Below, one piece after another: positions 8,396-19,683 of a stretch of 64,000 nt of DNA (positions within the stretch are counted from its first letter, which is position 1; each line of letters opens with the position of its first letter). Made by a program: the position numbers and the translations under genes. Below the pieces are notes generated by a model. It ran no database searches and had not been told where the DNA came from. It was given only the letters and a program-made list of their open reading frames with translations. This DNA is from Spiribacter salilacus (lineage in GTDB: Bacteria; Pseudomonadota; Gammaproteobacteria; Nitrococcales; Nitrococcaceae): contig NZ_WJPP01000001.1 of assembly GCF_009649225.1 (NCBI RefSeq), positions 310,001 to 374,000 on the forward strand. The letters run 5' to 3'.

Positions 8396-8849
8396 CGGCT
8401 TCCATCGCCACAAACGTGCTCGTTGAGGCCACATGCGGCAAGCTGGAGATGTCTTCAGCCAAAACCCGACGATACGCATCGATGCTTGCGGTTCGCACTT
8501 TAAGCAAATAATCAAAGCCACCTGCGATCAGGTGGCATTCTTCAATTTCAGGAATTTGCGTGGCGGCATCGTTAAAATCCTGCAGCGCCGCTTCACGTGT
8601 ATCCAACAGCTTAACTTGAACAAAGGCAACGTGCGCCACCCCTAACGCAATTGGGTCTAGCGTTGCTCGATAGCCCCGAATAACGCCTTGGCTTTCCAGC
8701 CGCCGTAAGCGCGCTTGGGTGGGAGACTTAGAACGCCCAACCCGGCGCGCAAGCTCTGCCACACTGATTCGGCCTTCAATCGCTAGAACACGCAAAATGG
8801 CATGATCTAGCCGATCTAGCTTGCCGCCTTTGGGTTGGTCATCCGTCAT
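8376..8849 (-). CDS. Lrp/AsnC-family transcriptional regulator
   Basis: 157 residues. The N-terminal winged HTH (LDRLDHAILRVLAIEGRIS, VAELARRVGRSKSPTQARLRRLE) is followed by the RAM ligand-binding domain (FVQVKLLD, IPEIEECHLIAGGFDYLLKVRT, LPHVASTSTFVAMEAVKE). Family members sense amino acids and form dimers or octamers. The start overlaps the stop of the upstream secreted-protein gene as TAATG, so it is the third gene of a coupled operon with a sigma-54 promoter. Its targets are unknown; the overlapping LhpI-like gene and its own operon are candidates. Confidence 0.9.
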   Translation of the reverse strand: MTDDQPKGGKLDRLDHAILRVLAIEGRISVAELARRVGRSKSPTQARLRRLESQGVIRGYRATLDPIALGVAHVAFVQVKLLDTREAALQDFNDAATQIPEIEECHLIAGGFDYLLKVRTASIDAYRRVLAEDISSLPHVASTSTFVAMEAVKELGP

Positions 8850-9154
8850 TACTCAATCACATACTCAATCATTAATGCGTTAGGGACTTCTGCGTTCAAA
8901 CTCAACTCAAACTCATAACCCATAATATAAGTGAAATCTTCAGCAATCACTTCCTGAGTTTCATCGTTATAGACCGTTAAGTCTAAGCGCCCTTCTCTGC
9001 ATGTTGTAGTGCCTTCAATAAGCAGTCGGCCCATTTCCTCGCCGAAGCTCCACTCTTCTATTTCACACCCTTCAACACCGGGGGCAACGGTTTGCGCCGC
9101 TGCACCGCCGGCAATGACAACCGCACTGATAAAAGTAACGATAGTCTTACGCAT
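8849..9154 (-). CDS. Small predicted secreted protein of unknown function
   Basis: 101 residues. A Sec signal peptide is clear (MRKTIVTFISAVVIAGGAAAQ, cleavage likely after AAA). The mature part is acidic and beta-rich with two cysteines (GCEIEEW and TTCREGRL) that could form a disulfide in the periplasm. I do not recognise a family. Its ATG overlaps the DUF4168 gene stop (TAATG) and its own stop overlaps the Lrp start the same way, so all three are made from one message. Confidence 0.75.
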   Translation of the reverse strand: MRKTIVTFISAVVIAGGAAAQTVAPGVEGCEIEEWSFGEEMGRLLIEGTTTCREGRLDLTVYNDETQEVIAEDFTYIMGYEFELSLNAEVPNALMIEYVIE

Positions 9155-9486
9155 TAGTTCATTAACTCTCGAATACGCTCAGCCAAATCCATATCTTCTG
9201 CAGCGGCTTCAGCAATTGCACTATATTCAGCAACGCTGATTCCTGTTTCTTCTACAGCACTAACCATTAGCTCGCTGGCCTCCTGCTCAAGCGCCATCGC
9301 TTCGTCGCGATCTTCGGCTTGTTCGAGCAGCTCGATGTACTCATCGCGAATCTCCATTACCTCGGCCTGCGCTTCAACAAACAACTCAATCTCGCTATCA
9401 GAAAAGCTTTGCGCCAGTGTAGGCTGAGAAAACGCCAGCAGTACCAACGCAGCAGAGAGAATCATTGCTTTAAAACGTAACATCAT
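9154..9486 (-). CDS. DUF4168-type exported protein
   Basis: 110 residues with a signal peptide (FKAMILSAALVLLAFSQPTLAQ) and a highly acidic helical mature domain (SFSDSEIELFVEAQAEVMEIRDEY, then AVEETGISVAEYSAIAEAAAEDMDLAERIREL). The FSDSEIE...A...V..I pattern and the tail ISVAEYSAIAEAA match DUF4168 proteins, periplasmic proteins of unknown function. ATG 9486 lies 9 bases after AAGGA; a second ATG follows at 9483. It is the first gene after a near-consensus sigma-54 promoter. Confidence 0.8.
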   Translation of the reverse strand: MMLRFKAMILSAALVLLAFSQPTLAQSFSDSEIELFVEAQAEVMEIRDEYIELLEQAEDRDEAMALEQEASELMVSAVEETGISVAEYSAIAEAAAEDMDLAERIRELMN

Positions 9487-9526
9487 TGGTCTTCATCCTT
9501 ATTTCTAAAAGTGTCGGCCCACTACT

Positions 9527-9542
9527 TGCAAGAGTCCTGCCA
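9527..9542 (-). promoter_or_regulatory. Sigma-54 promoter of the DUF4168-secreted protein-lrp operon
   Basis: Minus strand TGGCAGGACTCTTGCA (9542-9527) matches the sigma-54 consensus TGGCACG-N4-TTGCW at all but one position, with GG (9541-9540) and GC (9529-9528) exactly 10 bases apart. Transcription would begin near 9516, leaving a 30-base leader. The divergent gene pair 9597-12406 encodes a sensor kinase and a sigma-54 activator, the obvious candidate controller. Confidence 0.75.
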
Positions 9543-9596
9543 ACAAAGACAAACCGGAACAACACGCCCGATGTGCAGTCCCAGTGAATACCAACG

Positions 9597-11033
9597 ATGT
9601 GCCAAAATGACTCAGCGAGTGTCAGTATGACCCATTTTATTCAACACAATCCACCACGGCTGCTCACCATGCTCATTGCCTCGGTGGTTATCCCCGTTAC
9701 CCTGAGTTTAGGCCTCATCGGGTACTTGGGGATCGACTGGCTAGAAAACCAAACCGAGCAGCGTATGCGCGAAGATATTGAACTGATATCTCGCTCTTTA
9801 AAAGAGCCGCTCAACCAAGCCATCAGAACGAATCAACCGGAGTTGATTCAACAATCTCTAAACTCTGCGTTTGCCTTTGGGCGCATCTATGGGGCTCATA
9901 TCTATGGCCGTAATGGTCAGCTACTGGCGGGGTCTGGCGCCGGCGTGCAACGATTTAGCGAACAAAGGGGCGAGGCGCTTGCCACCCTCGATGCAACAGG
10001 CGATGGGTATGCGGCATTAGGCAGCGATCCGATTCACGTCTACTTTATGCCGTTAACAACCGCGGGCGGACGCTTTGCGGGCCTTCTCCAACTCACCCGT
10101 CACCCCGATGAATTTCGCGATACGCTCAGCACCATCAGAACAACCGGCGCCGCAATGCTCGGCGGCATCGCGCTATTACTCGCCTTAATTGTCATGCTCG
10201 GACATCGCTTTGCCATTGGAGCGCCGCTGCGCCGACTAGAACGCAGCATGCAATCAGCGGGAGACCATGAGCTGGGATACCGCGTTACCGGTAGCGGACC
10301 CCGAGAGATTGTTAATTTATCGAAAGGGATCAACACCATGCTGATGCAGATCGAATCGTCGCGAAAACTCGCGGCGGTAGGTGAGCTATCGGCCGGCATC
10401 GCCCATCAACTTGGCACGCCGCTCAGTGTGCTGGATGGCCGAGCACAGCAATTACTCAGAAGAACGGATCTTGATGACCATCAACGCAGCAGCCTTGAAG
10501 CAATGCGCGCAGAGACTCGCCGCATAGCCGATATTGTTCAACGCCTGATGGCGTTTGCTCGAAGCATGCCTCTGCAGCCAACATTAATGCGCCTATCGAC
10601 AGCGGCAGACCACGCTATTGAGCGAATGTCACATGCGCCTGAGGCAAAAAACGTTACCCTGCATAAGCATCTTATTGAGGGTGATCCACCGATTAAGATT
10701 GATGGCGAGCGCCTAGAGGAGGCTATCTGCAACCTACTATTAAATGCATTCCAAGCCGCACCCAACGGCAATGTTTACATCGCCACTGCAAAGAAAGCAG
10801 AGGGAGTCACTCTTCGTATCGAGGACGATGGCCCCGGTATTTCTAAAGAGGATCAAGAGAAAATCTTCTCGCCCTTTTTTACCAGAAAACCCGTTGGGAT
10901 TGGCACAGGCTTAGGGCTTGCGGTGGCTTATGGCACCCTGCGCGCCCACGGCGGCCGAATACGCCTCATTCAAGGCTCGCTGCCTGGAGCCTGCTTTGAG
11001 CTATGGCTTCCCACCAACCCAGCTAGGAAATAA
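9597..11033 (+). CDS. Sensor histidine kinase, partner of the sigma-54 response regulator
   Basis: 478-residue inner-membrane kinase. TM1 (about 25-45) and TM2 (about 183-202) flank a 135-residue periplasmic sensor domain. HAMP (203-255) is followed by the H-box GELSAGIAHQLGTPLSVLDG with phospho-acceptor His270, and a HATPase domain with N-box NLLLNAFQAAP, G1 EDDGPGIS and G2 GTGLGLAVAYG. Two starts are possible (9597, or ATG 9627 giving MTHFIQ); neither has a strong ribosome-binding site. The response regulator gene begins 2 bases after the stop, so the two are cotranscribed. The signal is unknown. Confidence 0.92.
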   Translation: MCQNDSASVSMTHFIQHNPPRLLTMLIASVVIPVTLSLGLIGYLGIDWLENQTEQRMREDIELISRSLKEPLNQAIRTNQPELIQQSLNSAFAFGRIYGAHIYGRNGQLLAGSGAGVQRFSEQRGEALATLDATGDGYAALGSDPIHVYFMPLTTAGGRFAGLLQLTRHPDEFRDTLSTIRTTGAAMLGGIALLLALIVMLGHRFAIGAPLRRLERSMQSAGDHELGYRVTGSGPREIVNLSKGINTMLMQIESSRKLAAVGELSAGIAHQLGTPLSVLDGRAQQLLRRTDLDDHQRSSLEAMRAETRRIADIVQRLMAFARSMPLQPTLMRLSTAADHAIERMSHAPEAKNVTLHKHLIEGDPPIKIDGERLEEAICNLLLNAFQAAPNGNVYIATAKKAEGVTLRIEDDGPGISKEDQEKIFSPFFTRKPVGIGTGLGLAVAYGTLRAHGGRIRLIQGSLPGACFELWLPTNPARK

Positions 11034-11035
11034 AG

Positions 11036-14577
<3,542 letters not shown>

Positions 14578-14657
14578 TCACTCCACTTTTGAACTAAACT
14601 GAGCTGAGCATACCTGCTCAAATAGATAATTTAAATTTGTATTTTTTAATTGTACTG

Positions 14658-14672
14658 ATAACTTTACCCTAT
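14658..14672 (+). promoter_or_regulatory. Candidate OxyR half-site in the katG-oxyR intergenic region
   Basis: ATAA-N7-CTAT (14658-14672) resembles one half of the OxyR tetramer site ATAG-N7-CTAT. The second half is not evident in either direction. It overlaps the oxyR start codon, which would suit negative autoregulation. The 96 bases between katG and oxyR hold nothing else I can name apart from AT-rich promoter-like sequence. Confidence 0.25.
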
Positions 14673-15621
14673 GAATGATATTAGCTTACGTCAGCTTCGT
14701 TACTTCGATGCGCTGGCAAGACATCGCCATTTTGGCAAGGCCGCGCGTGACTGTTCGGTATCTCAACCCGCACTGTCGGTTCAAATTCGTGAACTTGAAA
14801 CGAGTTTGGGCGCCACCCTTGTTGAACGAGGCGCCCGGCAGATCACCCTTTCCAGCCTTGGTGAGGCGTTAGCCGAGCGGGCCCATCGCATTTTACAAGA
14901 AGTTGATGAGCTTACCGACCTGGCCCGTGCATCGGGTAATCCACTGGCAGGCCCACTGCGCTTTGGCGTCATTCCAACCATTGCGCCCTACCTACTGCCC
15001 GCATTTATTCAGCAGTTAAAACAACATTATCCTGCCTTGCAACTGCAACCACGCGAGTCGATTACCGAAACGCTGTTGCGCGATATTGCAGAGAATCGTC
15101 TGGATGTGGCGATGGTTGCCCTACCCGTTGCTGACAGCAGCCTGCACGAGGCGCCACTACTAACAGAGCGGTTTGTGCTTGTTCGCCCTGCAGCCGACGC
15201 GGACCAACCGGTGCCTGACCTGAATACGCTACGAACAATGCGGCTTTTACTATTGGAGGAAGGGCATTGTTTTCGCGAGCAGACGATTAGTTATTGCAAC
15301 TTACGCCCACGGGGTGGGCAGACGATTATGGAGGCCAGCACCCTATCGACATTGGTTCAGCTTGTTGGCTCTGGCATTGGCATTACCTTGTTACCAGAAA
15401 TGGCCATTCCTATTGAAACAGCGGCTGCCTCGGTATCAGTAACAACACTTCCTGACCCACAGCCCACCCGACGCGTTGGATTGGTCTGGCGGAAAAATCA
15501 TCCGCTCAGTGATTCCTTTACCGCGCTGGTTCACCTAGGGCGTATTGCTGCAGGCGGCGAATTTCATCCCGACACTCACCAGCCTGCTCAAATTCAAGAT
15601 TGCGCGCATGTTGATGCATGA
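14671..15621 (+). CDS. oxyR: Hydrogen peroxide sensor and LysR-type regulator OxyR
   Basis: Activates peroxide defence genes after forming a disulfide. 316 residues: a LysR HTH (1-60, [34 protein letters not shown]) and a regulatory domain. The redox cysteines are Cys200 and Cys209 in [15 protein letters not shown], equal to E. coli Cys199 and Cys208, and [14 protein letters not shown] matches OxyR. No Shine-Dalgarno sequence precedes ATG 14671, and a GATAAC -10-like box lies only 9-14 bases upstream, so the message could be nearly leaderless. The last 104 bases run antisense into the uvrB 3' end, giving a C-terminal tail about 11 residues longer than E. coli OxyR. Confidence 0.95.
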   Translation: MNDISLRQLRYFDALARHRHFGKAARDCSVSQPALSVQIRELETSLGATLVERGARQITLSSLGEALAERAHRILQEVDELTDLARASGNPLAGPLRFGVIPTIAPYLLPAFIQQLKQHYPALQLQPRESITETLLRDIAENRLDVAMVALPVADSSLHEAPLLTERFVLVRPAADADQPVPDLNTLRTMRLLLLEEGHCFREQTISYCNLRPRGGQTIMEASTLSTLVQLVGSGIGITLLPEMAIPIETAAASVSVTTLPDPQPTRRVGLVWRKNHPLSDSFTALVHLGRIAAGGEFHPDTHQPAQIQDCAHVDA

Positions 15622-17542
15622 GTTTCTCTTGCGCTTTTATTTGCTCCATAGCCTGTGCCGGGGTTAGTCCAGCGTAATGCTCGGTTGCCTGTGCTTTCTC
15701 GGCAAATTCCTCGGCGGTATCAGGTGCGCCCGCTGAGCCACGCTCCATAATATCTTTAATGGCTTTTTGGATGCCACGCGGAGTAATCCCGTGCTCGGTG
15801 TTAAAGCGCACCTGCTTTTCTCGACGTCGATCCGTTTCCTCAATTGCGCGAGCCATCGAGTCAGTTATCCGATCTGCATAAAGAATGGCACGACCACTCA
15901 CATTACGGGCCGCGCGCCCGATGGTCTGAATTAAAGAGCGCTCAGAACGCAAAAAGCCTTCTTTATCCGCGTCCAAAATGCCAACTAAAGAAACCTCTGG
16001 AATATCAAGGCCTTCTCTAAGTAAATTGATCCCGACTAGCACATCAAACTTACCCAGCCGCAGGTCACGGATAATTTCCGTCCGCTCCACGGTATCGACA
16101 TCGGAATGCAGATACCGCACCCGCACCCCGTTTTCATTGAGATACTCGGTCAAATCTTCGGCCATGCGCTTGGTGAGCGTGGTCACCAAGACACGCTCTG
16201 CGAGCTCCACTCGCTCGCGAATCTCTCCAAGAAGATCATCTACCTGCGTACCGGCAGGTCGTATTTCAACGGCAGGATCGATTAACCCGGTTGGCCGCAC
16301 CACCTGCTCAGCCACTACGGCAGAGTGTGTCTGTTCGTAGGGCCCAGGCGTTGCTGAAACATAAATGCGCGGTGGCGCGATAGCCTCAAACTCTTCAAAC
16401 TTTAGCGGCCGATTATCTAAGGCAGAAGGCAGCCTAAAACCATATTCAACGAGTGTTTCCTTACGGGCGCGATCACCTCGATACATGCCGCCAATTTGGC
16501 TGACCGTTACGTGAGATTCGTCAATAAATAGCATGGCATCGTCAGGAACATAATCGAATAAACACGGCGGCGGCTCCCCCGGTCCACGGCCAGACAGGTA
16601 GCGGGAGTAATTCTCAATGCCATTGCAGTAGCCAAGCTCCTGCATCATTTCCAGATCGTACCGCGTGCGCTGCTCTAAACGCTGAGCCTCCAGTAGTTTG
16701 CCGGCTTGCTGTAATTGCTCCAGCCGATCTTTGAGCTCCTCTTTGATTAATTCAATGGCGCGTAAAACGGTGTCTCGGGGAGTAACGTAATGCGACTTTG
16801 GATAGATGGTGATCTCGTCCACACGCTCAAGCACTTCGCCTGTCAGCGGATCAAACCAAGAGATTTGCTCAATTTCATCATCGAACAACTCCACGCGAAC
16901 GGCCTGCTCTTCGGATTCGGCTGGAAAAATGTCGATCACATCACCGCGCGCACGGTAGTTGCCGCGCGAGAAATCATGATCATTGCGAGAATACTGAAGC
17001 TGAGCTAAGCGCCTGAGCACCAAGCGCTGATCGATCTGCTCCCCGCAGCTCAACGTGAGCACCATCTTTAGATAGGCACTTGGATCACCCAAACCATAAA
17101 TTGATGAGACCGACGCAACAATAATTGTATCGCGCCGCTCCACAATTGACCGAGTAGCGGACAAACGCATTTGTTCAATATGCTCGTTAATCGCCGAGTC
17201 TTTTTCTATATAGGTATCAGAGGACGGCACATACGCTTCTGGCTGGTAGTAGTCATAGTAAGAAACAAAATACTCCACTGCGTTATCAGGAAAGTATTCC
17301 TTCATCTCCCCATACAGCTGTGCTGCCAGCGTTTTGTTGGGGGCCATAACAACGGCCGGCCGTTGCTCACCGGCAATCAGGCTTGCCATAGTGAATGTTT
17401 TACCTGACCCGGTAACTCCAAGCAGGGTTTGGTGTTCATGGCCGGCACGCAGGCTTTGTGACAGAGTTGCAATGGCCGTTGGCTGATCACCCGCCGGTGC
17501 GTAGTCACTTTGAAGACGGAACTGGGTCAGTTTTTCACTCAT
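15518..17542 (-). CDS. uvrB: Excinuclease ABC subunit B
   Basis: Damage-verifying helicase-like subunit of nucleotide excision repair, 674 residues (E. coli 673). Walker A is [10 protein letters not shown]; the beta-hairpin region [18 protein letters not shown] inserts between DNA strands; FIDESHVT is the DEAD-like motif; GRAARN and the C-terminal UVR domain ([22 protein letters not shown]) that binds UvrA and UvrC are present. The UVR domain is encoded in the segment that overlaps oxyR, which argues that both reading frames are real. It is divergent from an aminotransferase gene with only 45 bases between starts. Confidence 0.98.
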   Translation of the reverse strand: MSEKLTQFRLQSDYAPAGDQPTAIATLSQSLRAGHEHQTLLGVTGSGKTFTMASLIAGEQRPAVVMAPNKTLAAQLYGEMKEYFPDNAVEYFVSYYDYYQPEAYVPSSDTYIEKDSAINEHIEQMRLSATRSIVERRDTIIVASVSSIYGLGDPSAYLKMVLTLSCGEQIDQRLVLRRLAQLQYSRNDHDFSRGNYRARGDVIDIFPAESEEQAVRVELFDDEIEQISWFDPLTGEVLERVDEITIYPKSHYVTPRDTVLRAIELIKEELKDRLEQLQQAGKLLEAQRLEQRTRYDLEMMQELGYCNGIENYSRYLSGRGPGEPPPCLFDYVPDDAMLFIDESHVTVSQIGGMYRGDRARKETLVEYGFRLPSALDNRPLKFEEFEAIAPPRIYVSATPGPYEQTHSAVVAEQVVRPTGLIDPAVEIRPAGTQVDDLLGEIRERVELAERVLVTTLTKRMAEDLTEYLNENGVRVRYLHSDVDTVERTEIIRDLRLGKFDVLVGINLLREGLDIPEVSLVGILDADKEGFLRSERSLIQTIGRAARNVSGRAILYADRITDSMARAIEETDRRREKQVRFNTEHGITPRGIQKAIKDIMERGSAGAPDTAEEFAEKAQATEHYAGLTPAQAMEQIKAQEKLMHQHARNLEFEQAGECRDEIRRLQQYALGEPAR

Positions 17543-17587
17543 TTCGCGTATGATTTACCGTTAAGAACATTATTGATGGAGATGACC

Positions 17588-18775
17588 TTGAGTATTCAAC
17601 TTGCAACGCGTGTAGGACGGGTTAAGCCCTCACCCACCATGGCCGTTACCGCAAGAGCAGCTGAAATGCGAGCTGCCGGCCACGACATTATTGGCCTTGG
17701 CGCTGGCGAACCTGATTTCGATACGCCTGAGCATATCAGTGCAGCCGGTATCGAGGCGATTAGAAACGGACAAACGCGCTATACCGCCGTTGATGGAACG
17801 CCTGCGCTTAAAGAGGCAATCCAAAACAAATTTCGCCGCGATAGCCAGCTTGAATACGCGGCCAATCAAATTCTCGTTTCTTCGGGTGCAAAGCAAAGCC
17901 TATATAACTTGATGGTTGCTTTGCTTAACGAAGGCGATGAAGTGGTCATTCCCGCACCCTATTGGGTCTCTTACCCCGATATGGCTTTGTTAGCCGATGC
18001 CACGCCGGTCATTATAGAGGCTGGCCCCGAGCAACGCTTTAAAATTACCCCAGAGCAGCTGGCTGGCGCGATCACCGCGCGCACTCGGCTTGTCGTGTTA
18101 AACAGCCCATCCAACCCCACCGGCACGGCGTATTCAAAAGCTGAGCTGCAGGCGCTGGGCGAGGTTTTGCGTCAATATCCTGGCGTACTGATCACCAGCG
18201 ATGACATCTATGAGCATATCTTATGGACGGATGCGCCGTTTTGTAACATCGCCATGGCCTGCCCAGATTTGGTTGACCGCACAGTGGTTGTTAATGGGGT
18301 ATCAAAAGCCTACGCAATGACTGGATGGCGCATCGGGTATGCGGCTGGCCCCGCTGCTGTGATTGGCGCCATGAAGAAAATTCAGTCGCAGAGCACATCC
18401 AACCCTAGCTCTATCTCACAGGCTGCCTCTGTGGCCGCATTAAACGGAGACCAGGGCATTATCGCGCCGATGGTAAAGGCCTTTCGGGCTAGACACGATT
18501 ATGTCGTAGACCGGCTCAACGCAATGAATGGCGTAAGCTGCATCTCGGGGGATGGCACCTTTTACGCCTTCCCTGACGTCAGTGGTGCCATAGAGGCTAT
18601 TGCTGAGGTCAATACAGACACCGAGCTGGCTGAGTACCTGATTGGTGAGGCAAATGTGGCACTGGTTCCTGGCACCGCCTTCGGCCTGCCCGGCCATGCG
18701 CGTATTTCTTTTGCCACCAGCATGGAGAATTTAGAAAAGGCCATGGATCGGTTAGAGAAAGTTTTTAACCGTTGA
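17588..18775 (+). CDS. Class I aspartate aminotransferase family enzyme, TTG start
   Basis: PLP enzyme transferring amino groups between aspartate (or related amino acids) and 2-oxoglutarate. 395 residues with IIGLGAGEPDFDTPEHI, NSPSNPTGTAYS, SDDIYEHI and the Schiff-base Lys in VVNGVSKAYAMTGWRIGYAAG, placing it in the AAT subgroup I-gamma type found in many proteobacteria. Family members begin MSIxLxxRVxxxKPSPT, which here starts at TTG 17588; GGAG lies 6 bases before it. Upstream ATG codons at 17576 and 17582 overlap that element and are less likely. tRNA-Asn follows. Confidence 0.9.
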   Translation: MSIQLATRVGRVKPSPTMAVTARAAEMRAAGHDIIGLGAGEPDFDTPEHISAAGIEAIRNGQTRYTAVDGTPALKEAIQNKFRRDSQLEYAANQILVSSGAKQSLYNLMVALLNEGDEVVIPAPYWVSYPDMALLADATPVIIEAGPEQRFKITPEQLAGAITARTRLVVLNSPSNPTGTAYSKAELQALGEVLRQYPGVLITSDDIYEHILWTDAPFCNIAMACPDLVDRTVVVNGVSKAYAMTGWRIGYAAGPAAVIGAMKKIQSQSTSNPSSISQAASVAALNGDQGIIAPMVKAFRARHDYVVDRLNAMNGVSCISGDGTFYAFPDVSGAIEAIAEVNTDTELAEYLIGEANVALVPGTAFGLPGHARISFATSMENLEKAMDRLEKVFNR

Positions 18776-18777
18776 GG

Positions 18778-18805
18778 TTGACGAGATCAGCCGAGGCGCT
18801 ACACT
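18778..18805 (+). promoter_or_regulatory. Sigma-70 promoter of tRNA-Asn
   Basis: TTGACG (18778-18783), 16-base spacer, TACACT (18800-18805), about 23 bases before the tRNA 5' end. The promoter lies inside an inverted repeat (see the entry at 18786). Confidence 0.65.
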
Positions 18806-18821
18806 ACGCGTCTTGGCTGAT
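18786..18821 (+). repeat. Inverted repeat downstream of the aminotransferase gene, enclosing a -10 box
   Basis: ATCAGCCGAG (18786-18795) pairs with CTTGGCTGAT (18812-18821): 10 bp with one G-U, 16-base loop. It follows the aminotransferase stop (18775) closely. It lacks a T-run, so it is not a standard intrinsic terminator, but could stabilise or end that transcript. The tRNA-Asn -10 box lies in its loop. Confidence 0.5.
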
Positions 18822-18827
18822 AGCAAT

Positions 18828-18903
18828 TCCCCGGTAGCTCAGTTGGTAGAGCGAGTGACTGTTAATCACTGGGTCGGCGGTTCGAGCCCGTCCCGGGGAG
18901 CCA
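18828..18903 (+). tRNA. tRNA-Asn (anticodon GTT), CCA encoded
   Basis: 76-base cloverleaf: acceptor TCCCCGG with CCGGGGA, D-arm GCTC/GAGC, anticodon stem loop GTGACTGTTAATCAC with anticodon GTT, T-arm GGCGG TTCGAGC CCGTC, discriminator G and encoded CCA (18901-18903). It lies 52 bases after the aminotransferase stop and has its own promoter. Confidence 0.96.
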
Positions 18904-18924
18904 TTTAAATCAAGAGTCCCTTCT

Positions 18925-19104
18925 TCATTTAAAATAAACGAGTAGGGCCAGCAAGAGCCCAACCGCCGCTAGGCTAATTCTTAGGGCTATTTCTTTTTGC
19001 CCAGCCTTGGGTGAACCCTTCGGTTTCGGAAGAATCACATGCTTGAGGATTTTTTTCCAACTCCAACTATCCGTCGTTACTTCCATCTGTCCGTTATCGC
19101 TCAT
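18925..19104 (-). CDS. Small single-pass membrane protein, 59 residues
   Basis: A short gene easily missed by length filters. ATG 19104 has a good Shine-Dalgarno element (AAAGGGAA, 7 bases away) and starts 18 bases after the flavoprotein gene stop. The product has a polar, basic N-terminal half (MSDNGQMEVTTDSWSWKKIL, then PKPKGSPKAGQKE) and one C-terminal transmembrane helix (IALRISLAAVGLLLALLVYF) ending in Lys. The orientation would leave the N-terminus in the cytoplasm by the positive-inside rule. No family is recognised. It appears to be the last gene of the arsR-potABCD-flavoprotein operon. Confidence 0.6.
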   Translation of the reverse strand: MSDNGQMEVTTDSWSWKKILKHVILPKPKGSPKAGQKEIALRISLAAVGLLLALLVYFK

Positions 19105-19122
19105 TTCTAGTTCCCTTTCGTT

Positions 19123-19683
19123 TTACGGCACTACCCATTGCCCTACCCATCCATCATTACGGGCAAACCGTGCACGGCGATGTTTGCGCCCCAAGTGCAG
19201 CGCCTCCATTTCACGAATTTGCAGTTTTAGTACGGCAAATGCGTCTGGGTCTGGCCATTTCTCATAGGCAACCCCATCAGGCACAGCCGTTCCAGAGAAA
19301 GGCTGAAAGCCATAGCAGGCCCGCGCGTGGGCTGAGAGCTGGTCCCAAATGCCCCGCACCGCCTGACCTGTCTGCACCGTTACTTCGCACAACAGACGCA
19401 GCTGCAAATGGGCCACGTTATCCCAAATATGGATAGCGGCATGCGGCCTAGCTAGCACCTGATCAACTTTGTCTGCATTACGATCTGAATAGACTTTAAG
19501 CGTGGCAGATTCTTTATCCGCGGCGCGCAGCACAACTGTGCGTGCCTGCGGCATGCCTGCCGCATCCACGGTTGCCAAAGTAGGATGGCGCCCCGGGGCA
19601 TGACGATCAGCCACCCCCCGTTCTAGGCGCTTCCATGCCTGCGCATACAACGTGTCAAGCGCCTCGGCCCAATCGGCATCCAT
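19123..19683 (-). CDS. Pyridoxamine 5'-phosphate oxidase-like FMN-binding protein
   Basis: 186 residues. The split-barrel FMN-binding fold of the PNPOx-like superfamily is suggested by RHPTLATVDAAGMPQARTVVLR, ADKESATLKVYSDRNADKVDQV, AHLQLRLLCEVTVQTG and the C-terminal WVVP. It is shorter than true PdxH (about 218) and is nearer the PNPOx-like family with the AAIHIWDN pattern, so vitamin B6 oxidase activity should not be assumed. Its ATG overlaps the stop of the substrate-binding protein gene (TGATG), so it is coupled to the polyamine transporter operon. Confidence 0.8.
   Translation of the reverse strand: MDADWAEALDTLYAQAWKRLERGVADRHAPGRHPTLATVDAAGMPQARTVVLRAADKESATLKVYSDRNADKVDQVLARPHAAIHIWDNVAHLQLRLLCEVTVQTGQAVRGIWDQLSAHARACYGFQPFSGTAVPDGVAYEKWPDPDAFAVLKLQIREMEALHLGRKHRRARFARNDGWVGQWVVP

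Noticed and set aside
14581-14670. A complete four-box OxyR site between katG and oxyR
   Set aside because: Only one half-site with three of four perfect positions in the first box (ATAA-N7-CTAT) could be found; the remaining boxes do not match, so only a low-confidence half-site is listed.
18904-18924. TTTAAAT...ATTTAAA pairing after tRNA-Asn as a terminator
   Set aside because: It is only A-T pairs without a T-run and overlaps the end of the small membrane protein gene.
19123-19683. PdxH (true pyridoxamine phosphate oxidase)
   Set aside because: It is about 30 residues shorter than PdxH and the C-terminal substrate motif differs; the wider PNPOx-like name is safer.
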